Source: JAQBGV01 sp032128395 (GTDB lineage Bacteria; Planctomycetota; UBA8108; UBA1146). Taken from it: a DNA stretch of 13,584 nucleotides. The stretch lies in NCBI GenBank assembly GCA_032128395.1, contig JAQBGV010000095.1, positions 1 to 13,584 of the forward strand, in the 5' to 3' direction. Shown here piece by piece: positions 7,453 through 13,584 of the stretch (within the stretch, counting starts at the first letter, position 1; each line of letters begins with the position of its first letter). The notes beneath the pieces are model-generated. The model saw only the letters and a program-made list of their open reading frames with translations, ran no database searches and was not told the origin of the DNA. The translations under genes were made by a program, and so were the position numbers.

Positions 7453-8026
7453 CGTCGATCACCGAACTGTGCCGGGCGAACCGGCTCTCGGGATACTGCT
7501 CCCGGACCTCGTTCCAGCGTGCGCGGAGCTTCCCGACATCCCGCTTCCCTTCGAGGAACTCGACGATCCCCAACCAGTGGAGCGCTTCCGGCGCCGCGGG
7601 GGAATCGGGAGTGTCTCCGACGACCCGCGCGAACATCGCGGCCGACTTGTCGAGCCGCTGGTGATGCAGATGATCGAGGGCGATGGGAATTCGCAACTCC
7701 GCGATCCACTCTTGGGGGGGGAGCCAACCGGTGAAGCGTCGCAGTTCGCGCCCTCGGTTGTCCTCGATGAGAAACGTCGGCGCCCAGATCACTTTCGCGT
7801 TGCGGGTCGCATCCTTGAATTCGGGGTGCGGGTTCGCCAGATCGAACTGGACCCCGCGATAGTGCTTCGCCAGAAACTCGTTCACTTCCGGATCGGGTAG
7901 CGTCGCCGACGCCATGCGAGCGCAGCCCAGTCACCCGGGCGCGTGGAAGTACGAAAGTCGCAGAGTGCCGTCCCGCTCGCTCGCGGCGTGGGCCACCTCG
8001 AGCGAGTCGAACCAGACCGTAGTCAT
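7439..8026 (-). CDS. Cytoplasmic thioredoxin-like protein, probable selenoprotein (Sec32)
   Basis: This is a probable thiol oxidoreductase of 195 residues when the TGA at 7931-7933 is read as selenocysteine. The ATG at 8026 has a strong AGGGGAGG six bases upstream. The translation runs MTTVWFDSLEVAHAASERDG, then LRLSYFHAPG, TGA, LGCARMASATLPDPEVNEFL. This matches YFHxxxCxxCxRM...(S/P)DPEV of the DUF255/thioredoxin_7-like thioredoxins, with TGA exactly at the first cysteine (ULGC, residues 32-35). The cis-proline motif WAPTFLI is near residue 83. Residues about 100-195 are helical and TPR-like. No signal peptide is present. The only ATG after the TGA would drop the first beta strand and the active site. 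The gene starts 36 bases after the HDAC-like stop and overlaps the S41 gene, so it is the middle gene of an apparent operon. Confidence 0.85.
7895..7928 (-). promoter_or_regulatory. Candidate bacterial SECIS hairpin for the thioredoxin-like gene
   Basis: In the mRNA, bases 17-33 after the TGA form a seven-pair stem, TGGCGTC with GACGCTA (one G-U pair), closed by a three-base loop GGC. The loop starts 24 bases after the TGA. GGG at bases 3-5 can pair with CCC at bases 34-36 as a lower stem. A short apical loop starting with G, a little over 20 bases from the UGA, is close to the layout of the E. coli fdhF SECIS. The core hairpin is 7898-7914. I judged the pairing by eye only. Confidence 0.6.
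7931..7933 (-). other. In-frame TGA, candidate selenocysteine codon (residue 32)
   Basis: On the minus strand this TGA lies between YFHAPG and LGCARM, at the first cysteine of a thioredoxin CxxC motif, within a frame that is otherwise open from the well-placed ATG at 8026 to TAG at 7439. It is the second such TGA in the window. Confidence 0.82.
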
Positions 8027-8032
8027 GCGGAA

Positions 8033-8040
8033 CCTCCCCT
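8033..8040 (-). promoter_or_regulatory. Shine-Dalgarno AGGGGAGG for the thioredoxin-like selenoprotein
   Basis: It stands six bases before ATG 8026. Its strength argues that translation really begins upstream of the TGA, which a gene call starting at the internal ATG (7915) would miss. Confidence 0.75.
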
Positions 8041-8062
8041 GGAGTGGATCGAGCCGGAGATC

Positions 8063-8971
8063 CTACCCGCCCTGACCGTAGGTAGCCCAGACCTCCTCCG
8101 CCGTGCCGCGGTGGATCTGAACCGTATCTTCGACCCGGCGCGCGTAGCCCCCGGCCAGCGTGACGACTCCGGGGATCCCGAGGCGCGCCGCCCGCCCGAT
8201 CACGGCGTGGTCGCGGCGCCGGAGACCTTCGAACGTGAGCTTCAGGTCCCCGAGCTGGTCATCGTGGTAGGGGTCGGCTCCCGCGATGTAGAAGATCATC
8301 TCCGGCGACTCCCGGTCGAAGACCACATCGAGGGCCTCCTCGAGTCGATCGAGGTACTCATCGTCCCCGACGAACGGATCGAGCCCGATGTCGAGGTCGG
8401 ATCGCTGCTTGAGCGGATAGAGTCGCTCCTGGTGGATCGAGAACGTGAACACCGTCTCGTCTCCCGCGAAGATCGCGGCGGTGCCGTTTCCTTGGTGAAG
8501 GTCGCCGTCGACGACCGCACAATGTCCGAGGCCTGCGCTGGCCTGCAACCGGCGGATCGCGATCGCGACGTCGTGGAAGTAGCAGAACCCCTCCGCGTGG
8601 TCGGGAAACGCATGGTGGAATCCGCCGCCGAGATGCATCGTCCAGCGCTCGTCCCGCCACGCCAGATCGGCCGCGCGGGTACTCCCCCCCACCATTCGCC
8701 GGAATCCCTCGATCGCTTCGCGCGTCACCGGCAACTCGGACGCTAGGGTTCGGTGGGTAGCTCGCGCGGCGGCGAGATCTTCGAGGTATTCGCGGGTGTG
8801 GACCCGCTCTAGGTCTTCGTCATCGACTGCGCCCGCCCGCTCGAACCGGCCTCTCGGAATGCCGAGCTCCTCGATCGCGGCGGCGAGCAAGCTGTACTTC
8901 TGGGTGGGAAACACGTGCGGTCCGATATCGATGGCGGGAATCGGTTCGTAGATGAAGACGGCTTGGGACAC
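8063..8971 (-). CDS. Histone deacetylase-like (HDAC/AcuC/Aph superfamily) deacetylase
   Basis: This 302-residue zinc-dependent deacetylase belongs to the arginase-deacetylase fold and most resembles the short class IV (HDAC11-like) bacterial members. Key residues are all in place: the charge-relay histidines His119-His120 in GGGFHHAFP; GFCYFHDVAIA following; zinc ligands Asp157 and His159 in VVDGDLHQGNGTA; the third ligand Asp233 in AGADPYHDD; and the catalytic tyrosine Tyr276 in LAGGY. The substrate may be an acetylated protein lysine, an acetylpolyamine or another small amide. The start is a GTG at 8971 with a G-rich stretch about nine bases upstream. It appears to be the first gene of a three-gene block with the thioredoxin-like selenoprotein and the S41 peptidase. 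Confidence 0.92.
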   Translation of the reverse strand: MSQAVFIYEPIPAIDIGPHVFPTQKYSLLAAAIEELGIPRGRFERAGAVDDEDLERVHTREYLEDLAAARATHRTLASELPVTREAIEGFRRMVGGSTRAADLAWRDERWTMHLGGGFHHAFPDHAEGFCYFHDVAIAIRRLQASAGLGHCAVVDGDLHQGNGTAAIFAGDETVFTFSIHQERLYPLKQRSDLDIGLDPFVGDDEYLDRLEEALDVVFDRESPEMIFYIAGADPYHDDQLGDLKLTFEGLRRRDHAVIGRAARLGIPGVVTLAGGYARRVEDTVQIHRGTAEEVWATYGQGG

Positions 8972-9013
8972 GCTACAAACCCCCCGATCACACGGGAACT
9001 GGCTCTCCTGAGG

Positions 9014-9066
9014 TGCCCCATCTTCGGTTCCGTCGTTGCCGACCCCAGATAGCAGAAGATGGGGCA
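9014..9066. repeat. Inverted repeat TGCCCCATCTTC / GAAGATGGGGCA
   Basis: A perfect 12-base inverted repeat (9014-9025 with 9055-9066) is separated by 29 bases. It lies in the 123-base gap between the stop of the AAA+ gene and the start of the HDAC-like gene. On the minus strand it would form a stem in the 3' region of the AAA+ transcript. No T-tract follows. Confidence 0.55.
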
Positions 9067-9095
9067 GAAGGCACCGCTGTGCGGCGCCAGTCCCC
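9055..9095. repeat. REP-like hairpin repeat copy B
   Basis: The segment GGCACCGCTGTGCGG, flanked by GGGG (9061-9064) and CCCC (9092-9095), folds as GGC-x-CCGC, loop TGT, GCGG-x-GCC. It shares this core and the preceding GAAGATGGGGC-like stretch with 3553-3584 in the same orientation. Like that copy, it lies immediately 3' of a minus-strand gene, here touching the stop codon of the AAA+ gene. It resembles the dispersed GC-rich palindromes known as REP elements. No REP-associated transposase is present in the window. Confidence 0.55.
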
Positions 9096-12000
9096 TACGA
9101 CCCATCCACGATCAGATCGAAGTCACCCTCGAAGACACGATCCACCCTCGTCGTCCGCCACTTCCTCCGACTGTCCCGCACCAGCGGACTCGCTCCCTCG
9201 CGGTAGCGACGCACGATCGCCGCGTTGCCATCGGCGAGAACCAGGATCTGCCGTCGAGCGGTTCGCGCAAGCTCTTCCGGACTACCCTGGAGCGGGAGAT
9301 CGCCCTGGGCAACCACCCGAACCCGCGCACGGCCGAGATCCCCCGGCTGACTCCGCTCGAGCGACTCGTGGATGTGCAGTCCGGACTCCGGCTCGAGAAT
9401 CGGCAGCGCACCGTAACCCGAGACCGAGAGCAACAGTCGATAGCCAGACTCTCCATCCGGAGTCTCCTCGAGAGTCCGCACGCGCATGCGACGCCGCTCC
9501 CCCCACGACCGGTACATCGCGGCGAGACGGCGGGCAAAACGGTCGCAGCGCTCCGGATCATCCCCGGGGCCCGGGCGCGATTCCAGAGAGAGGAACGCGT
9601 CCTGGGGGCACGACCCATCGAGTCCCGAGAGCGCCTCCCGAATCAGGTAGATCCGTTCCGCCAGACTGCGCACGAGTCTCGGGGAGAAGCTCTCGCGGTC
9701 GATCCGATCGGATCCCCCGACCAGTCGACCGAGGAGCGACCGGGCGGTCTCGTGCCCCGACTCGATCCGGTCCATCAGTTCCGCGACCCCGAGAACCCGG
9801 TGGCGATCGGGAGAGTCCCAGAACCCGGAGTGGGAGGTCCGAGCGAGGCACTCCTTCTTCTGTACCCGCCATGCTTCATCGGTGATCCGGGCCTCGAGTT
9901 CGCCGACCGCTCCACGGAGGAACTCCGCCTCTTCGTTCCTGCCCCGTCCGTCGAGGGCGAGCGAGCGCACGTCGAAGTTCCCCACCGGCGGGGAGATCCC
10001 CCCGGAGGCGACCACCTCGACCTCGACCGCCTCCCCCTGGTCCGGGTCGATGAACTCCACCTCGATACTGCGCCCGTCGCTGCGGATCAGGAGGAACTGA
10101 TCTCCCTTCGGGATCTGGTGCGCAACGATCGTCCGCGCGAGCGGCGCGAGGAGGTAGCGGTCGATCGCACGTTGGAGGGGACGGGCCCCGAGTTCGCGCG
10201 AGAACCCCTTCTCGAGCAGGAACTCGGTCGCCGAGTCCTCCCACTCGATCGCCCAACTGCGATGCCGCAGGCCGCGGCGACGGATCACCTTCTCGAGTTC
10301 GAGCTGGAGCACGCGCCGGATCTCGTGCTTCTCGAGAGGTGCGAATATGACGATGCGATCGATGCGGTTCAGAAACTCGGGGCGGAAGGTCTCGCCGATG
10401 GCGGTCCGCACCCGATCGTCATCGGTGCTCGACGCGCCGCCGAATCCGAGGCCACTCGCGGTGAAGGAGACTGCCCCGACGTTCGAGGTCAGGATGATCA
10501 CCGCGTGTCGGAAGTCCGCGACCTCGCCGCGACGATCGGTGAGTCGACCGTCATCGAAGACCTGGAGGAACAGGTCCCACACGTGCGGGTGGGCCTTCTC
10601 GAATTCGTCGAGGAGCACCACCGCGAACGGTTCCTTGCGAATCTCGTGGACGAGCGCTCGCGTCCGATCATTTGGGTCGTTCCCGCCGAGGATGCGGTCG
10701 AGGGAGTCCGCAGTCTGGAATTCACTCATGTCGAGTCGGACGAGTCGATCGGGGGAGCCGAAGAGATAATGGGCGAGGGTCTTCGCGATCTCGGTCTTCC
10801 CGCTCCCGGTCGGTCCCGCGAAGAGGAACACCCCGAGCGGTCGTGTACCGTCGACCAAACCAGCCTTGACCATCGCAACCCGATCGACGAGTGCATCGAC
10901 CGCTTCCCGCTGACCGATGATCCGCTCGCCGAAGAACGTCCGCAGGGCGTCGAGGTCGAGCCCCTCCTCCTCGTCGAGAATCACGCGAGGGAGCCCGGTC
11001 AGTCGCATCAGCACCCCGAACAGGTCATCCTTGCAGAGCCCCTGAGCCGCCGCATTGGACCAGTCCTTCCCCTCGAGGGCTCGCTCGAGCAGCTCGAGCA
11101 GACTGCCGGGGAGCACGCGGTCACCGACGTATTGCTGGGCGAGTTCGAGCGCGGTCTCGAGGGTGGCACTGTCGAGGAATCCTGGCGCGCCCTTTCCCTC
11201 GAAGACTCTCTGCTCCGCCCATCGCCTCGCCAGGTCGCGACTCTCATCGACACCGAAGTCCAGGATCCGGAGCGCGGTGACCGAGCTCCGCAGCCGGGGA
11301 TAGTGCTGGGAGAGATGCTCGTACGCCCGGGGATCGACGCTGCCGATGATGAGCAGCTGCCCGCTCTCCAAGTACGGCAGCAGCAGATCGAGGGCGGCGA
11401 CCGGGCTCGAGATGTGTCGCCCGGCCCACTGCAGATCCTTGAACTGTGGTACGTACCAGATCACGCGCGCGCCGCCGGTCAACTGCTGGAGCAGGCGCCG
11501 CATCCGTTCCTCGAGCTGACCGATGAAACTCTGCCCCGCGACGAGATCGGAAGGAGCCGCCTCGAACACGACCCAACCGTCGCCACAAAGCCCTGCGAGG
11601 AAGACCTCGATCGCGGTCTTCTTCCCGATCCCCGCTTCTCCGACGAGCAGGATCGAGCGGCGGTTCTCCCCCGAGATCGCCTTCGAAAGGGACTCGTTGA
11701 TCACGTCGAGGGCGGGGTGGGGAACGAAGCGTTCGATTCGGTCGAGCTCCGCGGATCCCCAGACCCGACCGATCTCGGCGAGCATCCCACGGTCGATCGT
11801 GCCCGCGGTGTACCGATCGAGCGCGGCGATGAACGGGGCTGCGACGTCGGCCTCGAACCTCGCGAGGGCCGCCCTGAGGTACTCGAGGTCCTCCGAGTCC
11901 ATCCCCGGGAGCGCCTCGTAGAAGACCTCGGGGTCCTCCGGCTTTCCGACCTGCTGACGAAACTCATCGAGGAATTGGTGGGCGACGCGTCCGTGCCAGT

Positions 12001-12547
12001 TCGAGCCGCCGCGTGCGAGCAACTTCCCGAAGCTCGGAGCGGGGTGCCGCGCTCTGTACGCGCGCAACGCGAACCAGCGAGACGGCGGAGCGACACTGTC
12101 GATCGCGCGGAGGATCGGATCTTCGATCTCGGGGGCCGCGCCCTCACGACGCGACAACGCCTCCATCGCGAAGCACGCGATGATCGCGTTCTCCCCGGTG
12201 AAGTACTGCACCAGGGCGAGATCGGAGAGCTCACTCTCCCGGAGCAGCGTCACTCCCTCGATGAAAACCCCGTTCTCGAGAAGGTCGGAGGGGTGATTGG
12301 TCGAGTTGAAGAACGGCACGAGCCGCTGGGCCAACTCGAGCACGCGAGGAGCGACCCCGGGAGTGCCACTCTCTGCCGTGGAATCGGGCACCCCACCCTC
12401 GCCGAACGGCAACGGGAAGAAAGGCATCCCTGAGCCCGGGATTTCCGCAGGTGGACTCGGGGCCCCGGTGGGTGCCCGACTCCGCTCCGCGAGGAGCCAC
12501 CCGAGCAGCGCCCCGATGGCGAGAACGATCCCATGTTCCCAGCCCAT
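9095..12547 (-). CDS. Membrane-anchored Clp-type AAA+ protein with RF2-like C-terminal region
   Basis: This 1150-residue protein starts at ATG 12547 (a GTG at 12586 would add 13 residues; neither start has an ideal Shine-Dalgarno). A hydrophobic helix at about 5-20 (GIVLAIGALLGWLLAE) suggests a membrane anchor. Residues 60-285 are a helical region I do not recognise, not the usual Clp N domain. AAA domain 1 has a Walker A-like GEAGIGKKT at 303-311, but its Walker B position reads VIWYVPQF at 362-369, without the Asp-Glu pair. AAA domain 2 is canonical: GPTGSGKT at 578-585, VVLLDEFEKAH from 643, sensor 1 TSN near 688, arginine-finger region FRPEFLNR near 721, and sensor 2 GAR near 788. Residues about 872-1150 resemble release factor 2 without its codon-reading and GGQ parts. 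A ClpB middle domain is not evident. It is likely a protein unfoldase or remodeller of unknown target. Confidence 0.9.
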   Translation of the reverse strand: MGWEHGIVLAIGALLGWLLAERSRAPTGAPSPPAEIPGSGMPFFPLPFGEGGVPDSTAESGTPGVAPRVLELAQRLVPFFNSTNHPSDLLENGVFIEGVTLLRESELSDLALVQYFTGENAIIACFAMEALSRREGAAPEIEDPILRAIDSVAPPSRWFALRAYRARHPAPSFGKLLARGGSNWHGRVAHQFLDEFRQQVGKPEDPEVFYEALPGMDSEDLEYLRAALARFEADVAAPFIAALDRYTAGTIDRGMLAEIGRVWGSAELDRIERFVPHPALDVINESLSKAISGENRRSILLVGEAGIGKKTAIEVFLAGLCGDGWVVFEAAPSDLVAGQSFIGQLEERMRRLLQQLTGGARVIWYVPQFKDLQWAGRHISSPVAALDLLLPYLESGQLLIIGSVDPRAYEHLSQHYPRLRSSVTALRILDFGVDESRDLARRWAEQRVFEGKGAPGFLDSATLETALELAQQYVGDRVLPGSLLELLERALEGKDWSNAAAQGLCKDDLFGVLMRLTGLPRVILDEEEGLDLDALRTFFGERIIGQREAVDALVDRVAMVKAGLVDGTRPLGVFLFAGPTGSGKTEIAKTLAHYLFGSPDRLVRLDMSEFQTADSLDRILGGNDPNDRTRALVHEIRKEPFAVVLLDEFEKAHPHVWDLFLQVFDDGRLTDRRGEVADFRHAVIILTSNVGAVSFTASGLGFGGASSTDDDRVRTAIGETFRPEFLNRIDRIVIFAPLEKHEIRRVLQLELEKVIRRRGLRHRSWAIEWEDSATEFLLEKGFSRELGARPLQRAIDRYLLAPLARTIVAHQIPKGDQFLLIRSDGRSIEVEFIDPDQGEAVEVEVVASGGISPPVGNFDVRSLALDGRGRNEEAEFLRGAVGELEARITDEAWRVQKKECLARTSHSGFWDSPDRHRVLGVAELMDRIESGHETARSLLGRLVGGSDRIDRESFSPRLVRSLAERIYLIREALSGLDGSCPQDAFLSLESRPGPGDDPERCDRFARRLAAMYRSWGERRRMRVRTLEETPDGESGYRLLLSVSGYGALPILEPESGLHIHESLERSQPGDLGRARVRVVAQGDLPLQGSPEELARTARRQILVLADGNAAIVRRYREGASPLVRDSRRKWRTTRVDRVFEGDFDLIVDGS

Positions 12548-12658
12548 GATGTCCCAGTTTCCTTCCGACGGATCGCGGTCGTCCACCCCAGAGATGAAGA
12601 GAGAGTCCGATCGTCAGGATGGGGCGACCCATCGGGCACTGCAAGGAGGAAAAGTCCT

Positions 12659-12696
12659 GGATGATCCTCATCGACCGGCGATGCCGAAGATCATCC
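12659..12696 (-). terminator. Two-tier hairpin 3' of the CBS/TrkA-C gene, possible terminator
   Basis: GGATGATC (12659-12666) pairs perfectly with GATCATCC (12689-12696). Inside it, CATCG (12669-12673) pairs with CGATG (12679-12683) around a five-base loop. Read on the minus strand, it starts 45 bases after the CBS gene stop, and TTTT follows the stem after about five bases. It could equally be a leader structure of the downstream AAA+ gene. A second, small perfect hairpin (GATGGG, GCGA, CCCATC) is at 12618-12633. Confidence 0.4.
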
Positions 12697-12741
12697 TCGT
12701 CGGGGGAGGAGCTTCAGGACCCTCTCGCGAGCCGAAGTCCC

Positions 12742-13377
12742 TCAGGTCCCAGATCTGGATGGAGCGTCGGGAGGGGCCTCGCTGGAGAGCACCGCTCTCA
12801 GCGGATCGATGTGCGCCGGCAGCGCATGGGCGATCACTCGATCACCGATCTCGAGGCGGGTGTCGCCGCGGGGAAAGACCACGCTGCCGTCGGCTCGGCG
12901 AATCGAGATGAGGAGGGAGTCCTTCGGCAAGAGAGGCGCGATCTCGGCGATCACCTTGCCCGCGCACGCAGCGCGGGGACCCAGCACCACCTCGACGAAG
13001 TCGACCAGTCCCACGCCTCGCAGGCCATCGGAAACTCGCTCGTCTACATCGTGGCGACGAGTGAGTCCCACGTTGTAGGCGCGAACTACATCATTTCGAC
13101 GGACCACCCCCAGCAGTGTGCGTGGGTCGTCACGGGACACCACGGGAAGTCGCGACAGATCCCGTGGCCCCATCTTCTGCAAGACGTCGCGCAGCGTTTC
13201 GTCGGGATATGCGGTGATCAGGCTTGTGGACATCAGGTCCGCGATGGTGAGCTGCTCGAATCCCTCCTGCCCCAGTCCCACGACAATTGCGGTGAGCCAG
13301 ATGCTCCAATCGGCACCGAAGTAGCGCTGGAGCATGGTGCCGCGGCGCTTGCTGCCGTTCGGATCGAACCTGTTCAT
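12742..13377 (-). CDS. CBS-domain and TrkA-C (RCK_C) protein, possibly a truncated channel tail
   Basis: The 211-residue product carries one recognisable CBS domain at about 43-105 (LTIADLMSTSLITAYPDETL, then LSRLPVV and LLGVVRRNDVVRAYN). A TrkA-C-like module follows at about 138-197 (GKVIAEIAPLLPKDSLLISI, then GDTRLEIGDRVIAHA). This pair is typical of the cytosolic C-terminus of CLC chloride channels and of some K+ uptake regulators, where it binds nucleotides and gates transport. No channel domain is present. The stretch GQEGFEQL before the CBS domain looks like the end of a missing first CBS repeat. The frame is closed by a TAG at 13402-13404, and neither the ATG at 13377 nor the one at 13335 has a good Shine-Dalgarno. 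It may be a stand-alone regulator or a decayed channel gene. Confidence 0.75.
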   Translation of the reverse strand: MNRFDPNGSKRRGTMLQRYFGADWSIWLTAIVVGLGQEGFEQLTIADLMSTSLITAYPDETLRDVLQKMGPRDLSRLPVVSRDDPRTLLGVVRRNDVVRAYNVGLTRRHDVDERVSDGLRGVGLVDFVEVVLGPRAACAGKVIAEIAPLLPKDSLLISIRRADGSVVFPRGDTRLEIGDRVIAHALPAHIDPLRAVLSSEAPPDAPSRSGT

Positions 13378-13512
13378 CGGATTGCCATCATGATTCTGCT
13401 GCTACCGCCGCGACTCCTGATGTGACCTACCCCAGACGTCTCCCCATCGACGGTCACTGACGCGAGAAAAGCGCGCGGTGGAATCGCTCCGACCGGTGGT
13501 CCGAGCCCTGTC

Positions 13513-13584
13513 CTACTGAGGCTTCACCCAGATCGTCGCAGACATCCCTTCGATGGCCACGGTGTGCCCATCGCCATCCCCGCT
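13513..13584 (-). CDS. C-terminal fragment of a gene running off the right edge
   Basis: On the minus strand one frame is open from the window edge to TAG at 13513-13515 and gives 23 residues ending HTVAIEGMSATIWVKPQ. The composition is protein-like, but the piece is too short to assign. The 135 bases between it and the CBS gene hold no other feature I can support. Confidence 0.35.
   Translation of the reverse strand, partial: SGDGDGHTVAIEGMSATIWVKPQ

Noticed and set aside
7439..7915. Thioredoxin-like protein starting at the internal ATG 7915
   Set aside because: It would omit the first strand and the active site, and it has no Shine-Dalgarno, whereas ATG 8026 has a strong one and an in-frame path through TGA.
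9059..12433. A 1124-codon open frame on the plus strand opposite the AAA+ gene
   Set aside because: It mirrors the AAA+ gene, has no recognisable motif, is rich in Arg/Pro/Glu as expected for a high-GC antisense frame, and starts inside the REP-like repeat.
1..13584. tRNA-Sec, other tRNAs, CRISPR arrays or Sec machinery genes in the window
   Set aside because: No cloverleaf-like sequence, regular direct-repeat array or SelA/B/D-like protein was seen, so the Sec machinery must be sought elsewhere in the genome.

Overview
The window looks like high-GC bacterial chromosome, most probably from an uncultivated Planctomycetota-like lineage. This is an inference. It rests on the secreted protein with a dockerin-like double calcium-binding tail (4287-6134), the two-gene ABC exporter at the left edge, and thioredoxin domains fused to helical C-terminal extensions. 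Genes are tightly packed. No gene-free stretch exceeds about 300 bases, and I see no tRNA, rRNA, CRISPR array or transposase.

Layout. 3-2218 (+): the 3' part of an ABC ATPase gene overlapping (ATGA) a multi-span exporter permease gene. 2269-3315 (-): an exported TlpA-like thioredoxin whose first active-site cysteine codon is TGA. 3599-4123 (-): a DinB-fold protein. 4287-6134 (+): a secreted protein ending in a dockerin-like module. 6241-8971 (-): a three-gene block read HDAC-like deacetylase, then a second thioredoxin-like protein with TGA at its first active-site position, then an S41 peptidase. 9095-12547 (-): a very large membrane-anchored Clp-type AAA+ protein whose C-terminus resembles a stripped-down release factor 2. 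12742-13377 (-): a CBS/TrkA-C protein. 13513-13584 (-): a 23-residue C-terminal stub of a gene running off the right edge.

The main discovery is a pair of probable selenoproteins that ordinary gene calling splits or truncates. In both, one in-frame TGA falls on the first cysteine position of a thioredoxin CxxC motif, giving UPTC and ULGC. In both, the frame continues into a complete thioredoxin fold, a good Shine-Dalgarno supports the upstream start, and a GC-rich hairpin lies just 3' of the TGA in the mRNA, where bacterial SECIS elements sit. One protein has a signal peptide and the other does not, so selenium-dependent thiol chemistry may operate on both sides of the membrane. TGA also ends other genes here (ABC ATPase, TlpA-like, CBS protein), so any recoding must depend on context.

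The second discovery is the AAA+/RF2-like fusion. Its first ATPase domain has lost the Walker B acidic pair, its second is intact, and about 280 C-terminal residues match the coiled-coil, PCRF and tail regions of RF2 but lack the SPF and GGQ motifs. Two related hairpin repeats sit immediately 3' of the AAA+ and DinB genes and probably act as 3'-end structures.
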